Shown here: positions 8,444 through 19,492 of the stretch, piece by piece
How positions within the stretch are numbered: the stretch's first letter is position 1
How the letters are laid out: each line of letters opens with the position of its first letter
From: Aerophototrophica crusticola
GTDB lineage: Bacteria > Pseudomonadota > Alphaproteobacteria > Azospirillales > Azospirillaceae
Direction of reading: 5' to 3'
Length of the DNA: 64,000 nt
NCBI GenBank assembly: GCA_001939945.1
Contig: MOEB01000001.1
Span: forward strand, 203,595 to 267,594
Position numbers and translations under genes: made by a program
The notes under the pieces: model-generated
Told to the model about the DNA's origin: nothing
What the model saw: only the letters and a program-made list of their open reading frames with translations
The model's database searches: none

Positions 8444-8471
8444 GACCTTACCATTACGTAATGGTAAGGTC
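8444..8471. promoter_or_regulatory. 28-bp perfect palindromic operator upstream of acyl-CoA dehydrogenase
   Basis: An uninterrupted 28-base perfect palindrome, half-site GACCTTACCATTAC, centre between 8457 and 8458. A -35-like TGGACC (8442-8447) and a -10-like TAAGGT (8466-8471) lie 18 bases apart with the dyad between and over them, the geometry of MerR-type promoters. It is about 140 bases before the acyl-CoA dehydrogenase start. The core contains TTACGTAA, related to the ACGT boxes upstream of the MerR gene at 3639. A TetR-type operator is an alternative reading. Confidence 0.8.
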
Positions 8472-8608
8472 TGTCCTGGCGCGTCGGTCGGCGTCGCCAC
8501 CACGGAAAACAAGGGCGCCCCGGTGCCTTCGACCCCCGAATGCGGGCGACTCAAGCCTGCTGCCGGGGCGGAGCCGCGTCGGCTGCCCATGAGAGGAAGG
8601 ACCCTCCC

Positions 8609-10402
<1,794 letters not shown>

Positions 10403-10429
10403 CCGTCATCGGTCAGGCGAAAGGGAAGG

Positions 10430-10457
10430 GCCCCGGTGGAAACGCCGGGGCTTTTTC
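10430..10457 (+). terminator. Rho-independent terminator after acyl-CoA dehydrogenase
   Basis: Stem GCCCCGG (10430-10436) pairs with CCGGGGC (10445-10451), followed directly by TTTTT. Confidence 0.85.
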
Positions 10458-10483
10458 CATTTGACCATTGCTGCCAATCACAG

Positions 10484-10643
10484 GATGTCATCCCGGGCTT
10501 GACCCGGGACCCTTGGGAAAGCGGATGTGCCAAGGGGCGGCAGCGGGGCTCCAGAACAAGGAACAACGGGGCTTCCGGTGACCTGCACTAAGGGGCCCCG
10601 AGGGCCCCGGCTCTCCGCTGCGCTGCGGCCGGGGTGACATCAG
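10484..10643. repeat. Composite repeat, family D (CCCGGGCTTGACCCGGG type)
   Basis: Begins GATGTCATCCCGGGCTTGACCCGGGACCC and ends GGCCGGGGTGACATCA; ATGTCATCCC / GGGGTGACAT form the outer inverted ends. The interior contains GGCCCCGAGGGCCCC. This type of dispersed element is common in proteobacterial genomes. It occupies the gap between the acyl-CoA dehydrogenase terminator and the LysR gene; no gene is seen. Confidence 0.6.
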
Positions 10644-10664
10644 GTGCCTTGCACTGCTTGGGTC

Positions 10665-11600
10665 TTATCCCCCCTTCAGCACCACCAACCCCGCGTCCCA
10701 ATAGGGGACCGGGCCGAAGCTGGTCGCCAGCAGGTCCACGAAGGCGCGGACCTTGGGGGACAGGTGGCGGTTGGCGGGGTAGACGGCGTGGAGCGCGCCC
10801 TCCGACACGGTGTATTCGGTCAGGATGCCGCGCAGCTTGCCGGATAGAAGGTCATCCCCGACGATGAAGCTGGGCAGCACGACGATGCCCAGCCCGGCCA
10901 AGGCCGCCTGGCGCAGCACGTCGCCGTTGCTGACCCGCATCCGCCCCTGCACCCGAACGCCCTGGGTCTCCGCCGAGCCGGGGGCGATGCGGAAGCTCCA
11001 TTGGTCGAAGCTCTGGCTGTTGGTGTAGAGCAGGCAGTCATGCTCGACCAGTTCCGCCGGGGTCTGGGGCGTGCCGCGGCGAGCCAGGTAGGCGGGGCTG
11101 GCGCAGACCACCATGCGGATGGGGCAGATGCGGCGGGCGACCAGGGAACTGTCCTTCAGCCGGCCGATGCGCACGGCCACGTCATAGCCTTCCTCCACCA
11201 GGTCCACGAAGCGGTCGGACACGTCCATGTCCACCTGCACCTCCGGGTACCGTTCCATGTAGCCGCAAAGGACCGGGGCCAAGTGGGACAGGCCGAAGGA
11301 CATGGGCGCCGCCACCTTCAGCGTGCCGCGGGGGGCCGCGTGCTCCGACGTGACCGACCGCTCCGCCTCCTCCAACTCCGCCAGGATCTGGCTGACCCGC
11401 TGGCAGAAGCCCTGGCCCACCTGGGTCAGGCTGATGCTGCGGGTGGTGCGGTGGAACAGCCGGGTACCCAGCCGCGCCTCCAGCTCCGCTACCCGGCGGC
11501 TGGCGGCGGACTTGGACAGGCCCAGCTTGTCGGCCGCCTTGGTGAAGCTTTTCGTCTCCGCCACCAGGGTGAACAGCTTCAGGTCATCCAACCGATCCAT
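10665..11600 (-). CDS. LysR-family transcriptional regulator
   Basis: A 311-residue LysR regulator. Winged helix at the N-terminus: [58 protein letters not shown] periplasmic-binding-like effector domain follows (about residues 90-295), of the CrgA/AaeR-like subgroup with [21 protein letters not shown]. Start ATG 11600 is where conserved sequence begins. It is divergent from the wrbA gene 190 bases away, the usual arrangement for a LysR regulator and its target, so regulation of the quinone oxidoreductase gene is likely. The inducer is unknown. Confidence 0.92.
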   Translation of the reverse strand: MDRLDDLKLFTLVAETKSFTKAADKLGLSKSAASRRVAELEARLGTRLFHRTTRSISLTQVGQGFCQRVSQILAELEEAERSVTSEHAAPRGTLKVAAPMSFGLSHLAPVLCGYMERYPEVQVDMDVSDRFVDLVEEGYDVAVRIGRLKDSSLVARRICPIRMVVCASPAYLARRGTPQTPAELVEHDCLLYTNSQSFDQWSFRIAPGSAETQGVRVQGRMRVSNGDVLRQAALAGLGIVVLPSFIVGDDLLSGKLRGILTEYTVSEGALHAVYPANRHLSPKVRAFVDLLATSFGPVPYWDAGLVVLKGG

Positions 11601-11791
11601 GCTTGCGACCTTTCCGCTTGGCCATACCTCTTCCATGGCCCCGACGCCGGGCCATGGATTGTCGCGCATGGCGCAACATTCCGGTGCGATATTGGGCGAT
11701 TATCGGATGGACGGCAACGGCATATCTTGGGCGTCGAGAGGTTGGGGCAGCACCCGCACCCCGGAAACCCGAAAAGCTGATGGAGACGATG

Positions 11792-12394
11792 ATGAGCAAG
11801 GTCCTGGTCCTCTACTATTCCAGCTACGGCCACATCGAGACGATGGCGAAGGCCGTGGCGGAGGGTGCCCGCTCCGTGCCCGGCACCGAGGTGTCCGTGA
11901 AGCGCGTGCCGGAGCTGGTGCCGCCCGAGGTGGCCAAGCAGGCCGGGATCAAGCTGGACCAGGAGGCCCCCGTCGCCACGGTGGCCGAGCTGGCCGACTA
12001 TGACGCCATCGTCATCGGCACCCCCACCCGCTATGGCCGCATGGCCAGCCAGATGGCCAACTTCCTGGACCAGACCGGTGGCCTGTGGGCCCGCGGCGCC
12101 CTGAACGGCAAGGTGGGCAGCGCCTTCACCAGCACCGCCAGCCAGCATGGCGGGCAGGAGACGACGCTGTTCAGCGTGATCACCAACATGCTGCACTTCG
12201 GCATGGTGATCGTCGGCCTGCCCTATAGCTTCCAGGGCCAGATGGGCGTGGACGAGGTGAAGGGCGGCAGCCCCTATGGCGCCTCCACCATCGCCGACGG
12301 CAACGGCAGCCGCCAGCCCAGCGCGGTGGAACTGGACGCCGCCCGCTTCCAGGGCGCCCTGGTGGCGAAGACGGCCGCCAAGCTGGCGGCCTAA
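11792..12394 (+). CDS. wrbA: NAD(P)H:quinone oxidoreductase, flavodoxin-like
   Basis: A 200-residue WrbA-type FMN protein, two-electron reduction of quinones, protecting against redox cycling. The FMN phosphate loop is [16 protein letters not shown] at the N-terminus, and the flavodoxin core continues with [24 protein letters not shown] and [14 protein letters not shown]. Length matches the family. ATG 11792 was chosen because GGAG sits 6 bases upstream; ATG 11780 and 11789 are also in frame. Divergently paired with the LysR gene. Confidence 0.95.
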   Translation: MSKVLVLYYSSYGHIETMAKAVAEGARSVPGTEVSVKRVPELVPPEVAKQAGIKLDQEAPVATVAELADYDAIVIGTPTRYGRMASQMANFLDQTGGLWARGALNGKVGSAFTSTASQHGGQETTLFSVITNMLHFGMVIVGLPYSFQGQMGVDEVKGGSPYGASTIADGNGSRQPSAVELDAARFQGALVAKTAAKLAA

Positions 12395-12399
12395 GTTTC

Positions 12400-12541
12400 C
12401 TCTCCCTAGGGAGAGGGTGGCGCGGCAGCGCCGGGTGAGGGAGGTGGGCGTAGAGACCACCTCTTGAACCAACCCGTTTCGAGGAACCCGTCCCCCTCAC
12501 CCGCCCCTGCGGGGCACCCTCTCCCCAGGGGAGAGGGGGAC
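12400..12541. repeat. Inverted pair of CCCTCACCCG / CTCTCCC repeats, family C
   Basis: Left copy TCTCCCTAGGGAGAGGGTGG...GCGCCGGGTGAGGGAGG and right copy CCCCCTCACCCGCCCCTGCGGGG...CCAGGGGAGAGGG are inverted relative to each other. It is the common GGTGAGGG-type dispersed element and lies between wrbA and the pirin gene. Confidence 0.7.
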
Positions 12542-12608
12542 ACCAAACAGGACCGCCCCCCGGCCGCCGATGGTCGGGGCTGGGGGCGGGGCCTTGGAGG
12601 ACAGGACC

Positions 12609-13319
12609 ATGATCGAACGTCGCAGCCTTTCCAGCCTCGGCAACGCCAATTTCGGCTGGCTGGACGCCAAGCACCATTTCAGCTTCGGCCACTACCATGA
12701 CCCGAAGCGGGTGCATTGGGGCCCGCTGCGGGTGTGGAACGACGACACCATCGCCGCCGGCACCGGCTTCGACCCGCACCCCCACCGGGACATGGAGATC
12801 ATCACCTATGTCCGCAAAGGGGCCATCACCCACCAGGACCGGCTGGGCAACCAGGGCCGGACCGAGGCGGGGGACGTGCAGGTGATGTCCGCCGGCACGG
12901 GCATCGTCCATGCCGAGTACAACCGCGAACCGGGTGAGACCCAGATCTTCCAGATCTGGATCATCCCCAACAAGGCCGGCGTGCAGCCCCGTTGGGAGGC
13001 CCGCCAGTTCCCGAAGGGGGAAAGTGCCGGCAAGCTGGTCACGCTGGCCAGCGGCCGGGCCCAGGACAAGGACAGCCAGGCCCTGATGATCCACCAGGAC
13101 GCCGCCCTGTTGGGGGCCACCCTGCCGGCGGGCACCACGGTGACGCATGAGCTGGGTGACCGGCTGGCCTATCTGGTGCCGGCCCGAGGCAAGGTCCGGG
13201 TCAACGGCGTGGAGATCGACGCCCGCGACGGCGCCGCCATCCGGGGCGAACCGACCCTGACCATCGAGGCGCTGGAGGAGGCCGAGATCCTGCTGGCCGA
13301 CCTGCCCCAGGCGGCCTGA
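12609..13319 (+). CDS. Pirin family protein (YhaK-like bicupin)
   Basis: A 236-residue bicupin. The N-terminal cupin has the pirin metal motif HPHRDMEIITYV (His residues near 57-59), and AGTGIVHAEYN supplies the third His and the Glu. Bacterial pirins of this type bind Fe or Ni, and some, like YhiW/YhaK relatives, act as quercetin dioxygenases or redox sensors; function here is not defined. Start ATG 12609 follows GGAGGACAGG. It stands alone between repeat elements, downstream of wrbA, and could share the redox stress theme. Confidence 0.9.
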   Translation: MIERRSLSSLGNANFGWLDAKHHFSFGHYHDPKRVHWGPLRVWNDDTIAAGTGFDPHPHRDMEIITYVRKGAITHQDRLGNQGRTEAGDVQVMSAGTGIVHAEYNREPGETQIFQIWIIPNKAGVQPRWEARQFPKGESAGKLVTLASGRAQDKDSQALMIHQDAALLGATLPAGTTVTHELGDRLAYLVPARGKVRVNGVEIDARDGAAIRGEPTLTIEALEEAEILLADLPQAA

Positions 13320-13332
13320 CGCCTGGCCCGCC

Positions 13333-13361
13333 GTCGGTCGGATCAGCGCAGCGTAATCCGA
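13333..13361. repeat. Degenerate single family-A REP unit
   Basis: GTCGGTCGGATCAGCGCAGCGTAATCCGA: a diverged single copy of the family-A hairpin between the pirin and DUF423 genes. Confidence 0.6.
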
Positions 13362-13495
13362 GAGTCGCACAACGGGCTTTCGGGGATGTATGTTGGACGT
13401 GGAAGCGGGGCCGTGGCGACACGGCCCCGTTTGCCATTGGGCCGGGGGACAGGATGGCTTAAATCAGGCCCGTCCAGAACAACCGGAACCGAACC

Positions 13496-13885
13496 ATGAC
13501 CGACCGCAGCGCCCGCCCGCAGCTTTTCCTCGCCGGCCTGTTCGGGGCGATGGCGGTGGCCTGCGCGGCCTATGCCGCCCACGGGCTGGGGCCGGTGAAG
13601 GGGGAAAGGGCGGTGGAGCTGTGGCGCACCGGGTCCCAGGTCCAGATGGTCCACGCGGCCCTGCTGGTCGGGTTGGTGGCCCTGCAGGCGCGGATGGAGG
13701 CGGGTAGGGGCCTGCTGGCCGCGGCGGGGTGGCTGGTCGCCCTGGGCAGCCTGCTTTTTCCGGGGGCGGTCTACCTGCTGGGCTGGTTCGGTCCAAGCGC
13801 GTTGGGCGCCGTTGCACCCATAGGGGGCCTCAGCCTGATCCTGGGTTGGCTGTGTGTCGCGGCAGCGGCCCTGCGCGCCCGTTAA
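13496..13885 (+). CDS. DUF423 family inner-membrane protein
   Basis: A 129-residue hydrophobic protein with about four membrane segments (FLAGLFGAMAVACAAYAAHGL, VHAALLVGLVALQ, GWLVALGSLLFPGAVYLLG, GLSLILGWLCVAAAALRAR), length and AAHGL motif typical of DUF423/YgdD-type proteins. Biochemical role unknown. Its stop TAA shares the palindrome GTTAAC with the stop of the convergent ArsR-type gene, giving a 4-base overlap. Confidence 0.88.
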   Translation: MTDRSARPQLFLAGLFGAMAVACAAYAAHGLGPVKGERAVELWRTGSQVQMVHAALLVGLVALQARMEAGRGLLAAAGWLVALGSLLFPGAVYLLGWFGPSALGAVAPIGGLSLILGWLCVAAAALRAR

Positions 13886-14235
13886 CCCATCACCGGCTCG
13901 GGCGAGCAGGGGGCGTCGCGGCCGTTGCGGTGGCGGGCGTCATCGGCGCAGTAAAGCTCGTAAAGGGTCCGCATGACCGAGGAGGCGTCGCGCCCGTTCA
14001 GGGAATAATAGATGGTCTGGGCGTTGCGCCGGGTCCGCACCAGCTTGTCCTTGCGCAGCCGCGCCAAATGCTGGCTCAGGGCCGACTGGGACAGGCCGAC
14101 CAGCCGTTCGAGTTCCCCCACCGAATGTTCCCCCTCTGCCAGGTAGCAGAGGATCAACAGGCGGCGTTCATTGCCCATCGCCTTCAGCAGCGTGCTGGCT
14201 TTGCGGGCGTTGACTCTGAGCGATTGTGCGTCCAT
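13882..14235 (-). CDS. ArsR-family persulfide sensor, SqrR/BigR-like repressor
   Basis: A 117-residue winged-helix repressor: ASTLLKAMGNERRLLILCYL, SVGELERLVGLSQSALSQHLARLRKDKLV, RRNAQTIYYSLN. It carries exactly two relevant Cys residues, Cys30 in the RLLILC helix and Cys96 in LYELYC, 66 apart, the same spacing I recall for the SqrR/BigR pair (Cys41/Cys107) that forms a tetrasulfide bridge. The metal site of ArsR/SmtB is absent. It is divergent from a TusA-type sulfur carrier gene, a context fitting sulfide/persulfide response. A second Cys near the C-terminus (DAPCSPEP) is extra. Confidence 0.88.
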   Translation of the reverse strand: MDAQSLRVNARKASTLLKAMGNERRLLILCYLAEGEHSVGELERLVGLSQSALSQHLARLRKDKLVRTRRNAQTIYYSLNGRDASSVMRTLYELYCADDARHRNGRDAPCSPEPVMG

Positions 14236-14288
14236 GAGGGTGAAAATCGGGCGGGCGCCCGGGCCGTCAAGCGCAGCCCGATAAAAAA

Positions 14289-14303
14289 ATTCCCCGGCCG
14301 AAT
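14289..14303. promoter_or_regulatory. Candidate SqrR/BigR operator in divergent promoter
   Basis: Inverted repeat ATTC-N7-GAAT (ATTCCCCGGCCGAAT) in an A-rich stretch between the SqrR-like gene and the tusA-like gene. Persulfide-sensing ArsR repressors bind GAAT/ATTC dyads of this general form. Position and form are seen; binding is inferred. Confidence 0.5.
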
Positions 14304-14390
14304 AGTGAAAGGCTGCCCGCGTCAGGGTCGCCCCGGCGCAAGGTCGAACCCGGCCCCACGGGCCCTATCCCGATGCCCAGGAGTGATGGG

Positions 14391-14624
14391 ATGTCCGACA
14401 CCGATGTCCTGTTGGATTGCAGCGGCCTGATCTGCCCCCTGCCGGTGCTGCGGGCGCGCAAGCGGCTGAAGGACCTGGCCGATGGGCAGGTGCTGCGGGT
14501 GCTGGCCACGGACAAGGCGGCACCCCGGGACTTCGAGACCTTCTGCCGTGAGGCGGGCCATGGCCTGCTGGAGAACGCAGGCGCGGACGGGGTCTACTCC
14601 TTCCGCATCCGGAAGGGCGGCTGA
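14391..14624 (+). CDS. TusA-family sulfur carrier
   Basis: A 77-residue SirA/TusA fold protein: LDCSGLICPLPVLRARKRLKDL with the CPxP motif (active Cys15). Such proteins carry persulfide sulfur between sulfurtransferases for tRNA thiolation, molybdenum cofactor or sulfide oxidation. Start ATG 14391 follows AGGAG. It is single, divergent from the persulfide-sensing repressor, so its likely job is handling sulfane sulfur under sulfide stress rather than housekeeping tRNA thiolation; this is inferred from the neighbour. Confidence 0.9.
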   Translation: MSDTDVLLDCSGLICPLPVLRARKRLKDLADGQVLRVLATDKAAPRDFETFCREAGHGLLENAGADGVYSFRIRKGG

Positions 14625-14729
14625 ACGTCACAGGTGGGCGAAGGGGGAGGGGTGCTGATTCCCCATGAAACCTGTCGCGTAATGGGGGAAAGTGGGGCGA
14701 AGAGGAAACGCCACAAGAAACGGTTCTCC

Positions 14730-15659
14730 ATGGACACGGCCCTGTTCTCGCATCCTGCCTGCCTGACCCATGACACGGGTGAAGGTCACCCGGAATGCCC
14801 TGCCCGGTTGCGTGCCGTGCTGAACGCCCTGGAGGGCGAGGCCTTCATGTTCCTGGACCGGCGGGAAGCCCCGCGGGCGACGGAGGACCAGTTGGCCCGT
14901 GTCCACCCGCGCGACCATGTGCAGCGCGTCCTGGCCATGGTGCCCGCCGATGGCTGGGCGGAGGTGGACGACGACACGGTGCTGTCCCCCGGCTCGGGCG
15001 AGGCCGCCTTGCGGGCGGCGGGGGCCGTGGTGGCGGCGGTGGACGCCGTCTGCACCGGGGAGGTGCGCAACGCCTTCTGCGCCGTGCGGCCGCCCGGGCA
15101 CCATGCGGAGCCGGACAAGGCCATGGGCTTCTGCCTGTTCAACAACGCCGCCGTGGGCGCCGCCCATGCCCGCGCCGCATATGGGCTGAAGCGCGTCGCC
15201 ATCATCGACTTCGACGTGCACCACGGCAACGGCACGCAGAGCTTCGCCCAGCACGACCCGGACATCTTCTACGGCTCCACCCACCAGTGGCCGCTTTACC
15301 CCGGTACCGGATCCGCCAAGGAGCATGGCGACTTCGGCAATGTGGTGAATGCCTGCCTGCCGCCGATGGCCGCCAGCCCGGAGTTCCGGCACGCGGTGCA
15401 GACCCAGTTGCTGCCCCGGCTGGACGCCTTCAAGCCGGAGCTGGTCATCATCTCCGCCGGGTTCGACGCCCATGCCCGCGACCCGCTGGCCGGCCTGGAC
15501 CTGACAGAGGACGACTTCGCCTGGATCACCACGAAGCTTGGGGAGATCGCCAAGCGCCACGCCACCGGGCGGCTGGTGTCCGTGCTGGAGGGCGGCTATG
15601 ACATCCGCGCCCTGGCCAGCAGCGCCGCGGCCCATGTGAAGGCGCTGATGGCGGTCTGA
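14730..15659 (+). CDS. Histone-deacetylase-family amidohydrolase (acetylpolyamine/protein deacetylase-like)
   Basis: A 309-residue zinc deacetylase of the class-II HDAC-like bacterial family. Motifs: HPECPARLRAV, RPPGHHAEPDKAMGFCLFNN (the paired catalytic His), IIDFDVHHGNGTQ (zinc ligands Asp and His), SAGFDAHARDPLAGL (zinc Asp) and LEGGYD (catalytic Tyr). All catalytic residues are intact. Start ATG 14730 begins conserved sequence (MDTALFSHPACL). In alphaproteobacteria this gene often sits before xseB-ispA-dxs as here. True substrate unknown. Confidence 0.92.
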   Translation: MDTALFSHPACLTHDTGEGHPECPARLRAVLNALEGEAFMFLDRREAPRATEDQLARVHPRDHVQRVLAMVPADGWAEVDDDTVLSPGSGEAALRAAGAVVAAVDAVCTGEVRNAFCAVRPPGHHAEPDKAMGFCLFNNAAVGAAHARAAYGLKRVAIIDFDVHHGNGTQSFAQHDPDIFYGSTHQWPLYPGTGSAKEHGDFGNVVNACLPPMAASPEFRHAVQTQLLPRLDAFKPELVIISAGFDAHARDPLAGLDLTEDDFAWITTKLGEIAKRHATGRLVSVLEGGYDIRALASSAAAHVKALMAV

Positions 15660-15927
15660 GGGCAGGGGAGGGGTGGCTCGACCCGCTTCCTCCCCATCGG
15701 TGACCGCCGCGCCTGTGTCGCCCGGGCAAAGGCATCAGCGGAGCTGGGCAGGCGGGCCGCGTTTGGTGCCAGGGCGCCCTGCCAAGCCAGCCTTGCGTCA
15801 ATCCCGCCACCCCCGAAAGGGGTAGGGTCCCGGGCGGTTCGGCCATGCCAGCCCCCCCTGCAAGGCCGCTTGAACCGCTACCCCCATGAGTCATACAGTC
15901 CGCCCTTCCGCAACGGTCCGGCGTACC

Positions 15928-16179
15928 ATGAGCGAGCAGAACCTACCCCAAGACATCGCCGCCCTCAGCTTCGAGGACGCCCTTGCCGAGTTGGAACGCA
16001 TCGTGCGCCAGCTGGAGGAAGGCAAGGCCAAGCTGGACGATGCCATACGCTTCTATGAGCGCGGGACCCTGCTGAAGCGCCATTGCGAGCTGAAGCTGCG
16101 GGAAGCCCAGGCCAAGGTGGACCGCATCACCGTGTCCGCCGACGGGTCCATCGGCTCCGAGCCGGCCCGGCTGGACTGA
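15928..16179 (+). CDS. xseB: Exodeoxyribonuclease VII small subunit
   Basis: An 83-residue protein with the XseB coiled-coil pattern: LSFEDALAELERIVRQLEEGKAKLDDAIRFYERG then LKRHCELKLREAQAKVDRI. Several XseB subunits assemble with one XseA to degrade single-stranded DNA. Length matches the family; ATG 15928 is preferred over ATG 15886, whose extra 14 residues are not conserved. First gene of the xseB-ispA-dxs run. The 268 bases upstream hold no gene I can see. Confidence 0.93.
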   Translation: MSEQNLPQDIAALSFEDALAELERIVRQLEEGKAKLDDAIRFYERGTLLKRHCELKLREAQAKVDRITVSADGSIGSEPARLD

Positions 16180-16245
16180 ACCGCCCCCACGCCCCATCTG
16201 ACCTTTTCCCGGCCGTCGTCCGGCCCAGCCCCCGGGTGCACACCC

Positions 16246-17145
16246 ATGCCCAGCCTGCCCAAGACCCTGCAATCCGCCATGGCCGACACCGTCGAGCAGG
16301 TGGAGACCGCCATTGAGGTCCTGTTGCCCACGGTGGACCTGGTGGAGGCGCGGCTGTTCGAGGCGATGCGCTATGCCTGCCTGGGCGGGGGCAAGCGGCT
16401 GCGCCCCTTCCTGGTGATGGAAAGCGCGCGCATGTTCGGGGTGAACCCGGCCTGTGCCCTGCGCGCCGCGGCGGCGGTGGAGTTCGTGCACTGCTACAGC
16501 CTGGTGCATGACGATTTGCCGGCCATGGACAATGCCGACCTGCGCCGTGGCCGCAAGACCGTGCACCTGGAATTCGACGAGGCCACGGCCATCCTGGCCG
16601 GCGACGGGCTGCTGACCGCCGCCTTCGAGATCCTGTCCGACCCCGAAACCCACGAGGACCCGCAGGTCCGCTGCAAGCTGGTGGCGGCCCTGGCCCGGGC
16701 TGCCGGGCCGCGCGGCATGGTCGGCGGCCAGATGCTGGACCTGATCGCGGAGAAGCAGACCTTCGACATCGGCGCCATCACCCGGTTACAGCGCATGAAG
16801 ACCGGCGACATGATCGCCTTCTCCTCCGGGGCTGGCGCCATCCTGGGCAAGGCCGGCCCGGCGCAGCAGCACGCGCTCCAGGCCTATGCCCATGACCTCG
16901 GCCTCGCCTTCCAGATCGCAGACGATTTGCTGGACGTGGAAGGCTCCGAGGCGGAGGTGGGCAAGTCGGTGGGGCGTGACGTTGCCGCAGGAAAGGCTAC
17001 TTTCGTTTCGATATTGGGCGTAGAACGAGCGAAGGACCAGGCGCGCCGGCTTGCCGACCAGGCGGCCGCCCACCTGGATATCTTCGGGGACCGTGCGGAA
17101 ATGCTGAAGGAAGTGGCGCGCTACGTGGTGGAGCGCCGGTCTTGA
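16246..17145 (+). CDS. ispA: Farnesyl/geranyl diphosphate synthase
   Basis: A 299-residue trans-prenyltransferase condensing DMAPP/GPP with IPP. First Asp-rich motif DDLPAMD (about residues 89-95), second DDLLD (226-230), with [10 protein letters not shown] at the IPP site and [13 protein letters not shown] around the first motif. The residues before the first motif ([15 protein letters not shown]) are consistent with a C15 product enzyme. ATG 16246 assumed; ATG 16279 also possible. Its stop lies 36 bases before the dxs start: one operon for isoprenoid precursors. Confidence 0.94.
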   Translation: MPSLPKTLQSAMADTVEQVETAIEVLLPTVDLVEARLFEAMRYACLGGGKRLRPFLVMESARMFGVNPACALRAAAAVEFVHCYSLVHDDLPAMDNADLRRGRKTVHLEFDEATAILAGDGLLTAAFEILSDPETHEDPQVRCKLVAALARAAGPRGMVGGQMLDLIAEKQTFDIGAITRLQRMKTGDMIAFSSGAGAILGKAGPAQQHALQAYAHDLGLAFQIADDLLDVEGSEAEVGKSVGRDVAAGKATFVSILGVERAKDQARRLADQAAAHLDIFGDRAEMLKEVARYVVERRS

Positions 17146-17180
17146 GCGGCAATCCGACGGGGATCGAGGGAGTAGAGGCA

Positions 17181-19103
17181 ATGGGCCAATCGAAGACCCC
17201 GCTGCTGGACCAGGTCCGCATCCCGGCGGACCTGCGCAAGCTCCAGCCGGGGCAGCTCCGGCAGTTCGCCGACGAGCTGCGGCAGGAAACCATCGACGCC
17301 GTCTCCGTGACCGGCGGCCATCTGGGTGCCGGGCTTGGCGTGGTGGAGCTGACGGTGGCCATCCACTATGTCTTCAACACGCCGGACGACCGGCTGATCT
17401 GGGACGTGGGGCACCAGTGCTACCCGCACAAGATCGTCACCGGGCGGCGTGACCGCATCCGCACCCTGCGCATGGGCGGCGGCCTGTCCGGCTTCACCAA
17501 GCGGTCGGAGAGCGAGTACGACCCCTTCGGCGCCGCCCACAGCTCCACCTCCATCTCCGCCGGGCTGGGCATGGCCGTGGCGCGGGACAAGGCCGGCAAG
17601 AAGAACCACGTCATCGCCGTGATCGGCGACGGCGCCATGAGCGCCGGCATGGCGTACGAGGCCATGAACAACGCGGGCGCCCTGGGCTCCCGCCTGGTGG
17701 TCATCCTCAACGACAACGACATGTCCATCGCCCCGCCGGTCGGGGCGCTGTCGGGCTACCTGTCGCGGCTGATCTCCTCCAAGCAGTACCGGGGCCTGCG
17801 CGAGGTGGGCAAGCACGTGGCGGAGCACCTGCCGCGCCCCTTGCAGAAGGCCGCCCGCCGGGCCGAGGAATATGCCCGTGGCATGGTCACCGGCGGCACC
17901 CTGTTCGAGGAGCTGGGCTTCTATTACGTCGGCCCCATCGACGGGCATAACCTGGATCACCTGCTGCCGATCCTGGAGAACGTGCGCGACGACCCGGCCG
18001 GCGGGCCGGTGCTGATCCACGCCGTCACCCAGAAAGGCAAGGGCTATGCCCCGGCGGAGGCAAGCGCCGACAAGCTGCACGCCGTCACCAAGTTCGACGT
18101 CATCACCGGCACCCAGGCCAAGCCCAAGGCCAACGCCCCCAGCTACACCCGCGTCTTCGCCGACGCCCTGGTGAAGGAGGCGGAGCGGGACGAGAAGGTG
18201 CTGGCCATCACCGCGGCCATGCCGTCAGGCACCGGCCTGGACGTGTTCGAGAAGGCGTTCCCCGAGCGCACCTTCGACGTTGCCATCGCCGAGCAGCACG
18301 CCGTGACCTTCGCCGCCGGCTTGGCGGCAGAGGGGTACAAGCCGTTCTGCGCCATCTATTCCACCTTCCTGCAGCGTGGCTACGACCAAGTGGTCCACGA
18401 CGTCTGCATCCAGAACCTGCCGGTGCGCTTCGCCATCGACCGGGCCGGGCTGGTGGGCGCCGACGGTGCCACCCATGCCGGCAGCTTCGACCTCGCCTAT
18501 CTCTGCTGCCTGCCCAACATGGTGGTGATGGCCGCGGCGGACGAGGTGGAGCTGATGGACATGACGGCCACCGCCGCCGCCTATGACTCCGGCCCCATCG
18601 CCTTCCGCTATCCCCGCGGCGAGGGGGTGGGGATGGAGATGCCGGAGCGGGGCCGCGTGCTGCCCATCGGCAAGGGCCGCATCGTGCGCGAGGGCAGCAA
18701 GGTCGCCATCCTCAGCCTGGGCACCCGGTTGGCGGAGTCGCTCAAGGCCGCGGAGGACTTGGCCGCGCGTGGCCTGTCCACCACCGTGGCCGACGCCCGC
18801 TTTGCCAAGCCCCTGGACGGTGACCTGATCCGCAAGCTGGCCACCGAGCACGACGTGCTGGTGACCATCGAGGAGGGCTCCGTCGGCGGCTTCGGCAGCC
18901 ATGTGCTGCACTTCCTCGCCACCGAAGGGCTGCTGGACCAGGGCTGCAAGGTCCGGCCCATGGTGCTGCCCGACCGCTTCCAGGACCAGGACAGCCCACA
19001 GAAGCAGTATGACGAGGCCGGCCTGAACGCCCCCCACATCGTGGACACGGTGCTGAAGGCCCTGGGCATCCACGAGAGCGCCGCGGCGCCGGTGAGGGCC
19101 TGA
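17181..19103 (+). CDS. dxs: 1-deoxy-D-xylulose-5-phosphate synthase
   Basis: A 640-residue thiamine-diphosphate enzyme, first step of the MEP isoprenoid pathway (pyruvate plus glyceraldehyde-3-phosphate). TPP motif [20 protein letters not shown] and LNDNDMSI; substrate/TPP contacts [12 protein letters not shown] and [16 protein letters not shown]-terminal transketolase domain with [13 protein letters not shown]. Start ATG 17181 follows GAGGGAGTAGAGG; a TTG overlapping the ispA stop at 17142 is less likely. Length and motifs complete. Confidence 0.97.
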   Translation: MGQSKTPLLDQVRIPADLRKLQPGQLRQFADELRQETIDAVSVTGGHLGAGLGVVELTVAIHYVFNTPDDRLIWDVGHQCYPHKIVTGRRDRIRTLRMGGGLSGFTKRSESEYDPFGAAHSSTSISAGLGMAVARDKAGKKNHVIAVIGDGAMSAGMAYEAMNNAGALGSRLVVILNDNDMSIAPPVGALSGYLSRLISSKQYRGLREVGKHVAEHLPRPLQKAARRAEEYARGMVTGGTLFEELGFYYVGPIDGHNLDHLLPILENVRDDPAGGPVLIHAVTQKGKGYAPAEASADKLHAVTKFDVITGTQAKPKANAPSYTRVFADALVKEAERDEKVLAITAAMPSGTGLDVFEKAFPERTFDVAIAEQHAVTFAAGLAAEGYKPFCAIYSTFLQRGYDQVVHDVCIQNLPVRFAIDRAGLVGADGATHAGSFDLAYLCCLPNMVVMAAADEVELMDMTATAAAYDSGPIAFRYPRGEGVGMEMPERGRVLPIGKGRIVREGSKVAILSLGTRLAESLKAAEDLAARGLSTTVADARFAKPLDGDLIRKLATEHDVLVTIEEGSVGGFGSHVLHFLATEGLLDQGCKVRPMVLPDRFQDQDSPQKQYDEAGLNAPHIVDTVLKALGIHESAAAPVRA

Positions 19104-19115
19104 CCCGCTGTTCTT

Positions 19116-19225
19116 GTAGGTCGGATTAGGCGCCATCGGCGCCGTAATCCGACGGCGGCGGGCGTACCGCGTGGTGTCGTGACGGGATGTCGGATTACGG
19201 GACTCCGCCCCTAATCCGACCTACG
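19116..19225. repeat. REP-like repeat pair, family A
   Basis: Two inverted units, GTAGGTCGGATTAGG...CCGTAATCCGAC and GTCGGATTACGGG...CCTAATCCGACCTACG, between dxs and the entericidin gene (convergent). Stops of both genes lie outside the repeat here. Confidence 0.85.
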
Positions 19226-19246
19226 AGCGCGCCCGACCAAGACCGC

Positions 19247-19384
19247 CTACTTCCTGCCCTTCTCGCCGGCGCCCTGGATGGCTTCCCCGGCCTTCTCGAT
19301 GTCCTTGCCGATGCCCGAGACGGTGTTGCAGGCGGAGAGGGCCAGCAGGCCGGACAGCAGGATCAGGGCGAGGCGGGCGGTCAT
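19247..19384 (-). CDS. Entericidin-family lipoprotein
   Basis: A 45-residue small lipoprotein: signal peptide MTARLALILLSGLLALSACNTV with lipobox LSAC and then the entericidin-like GIGKDIEKAGEAIQGAGEK. Entericidins A/B are small cell-envelope lipoproteins described as an antidote/toxin pair in E. coli; in most proteobacteria a single copy of unknown role occurs, as here. Start ATG 19384 begins the signal peptide. Confidence 0.85.
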   Translation of the reverse strand: MTARLALILLSGLLALSACNTVSGIGKDIEKAGEAIQGAGEKGRK

Positions 19385-19492
19385 GGCGTGAGGGTCCCGG
19401 GAAGATAGTTCTTGGATTTGCTTAGTATAGTCGTGGCACGCCCCTGCCAAGTCCAGGCCCTTATGTCGGAAGGGGTAGCAGGCCCGCCAAGG

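Noticed and set aside
12400-12541. Possible CRISPR-like array from repeated CTCTCCC/GGTGAGGG units
   Set aside because: Only two inverted copies with no spacers; a dispersed repeat.
15660-15927. Small frames between the deacetylase and xseB
   Set aside because: Pro/Arg-rich frames without ribosome-binding sites.
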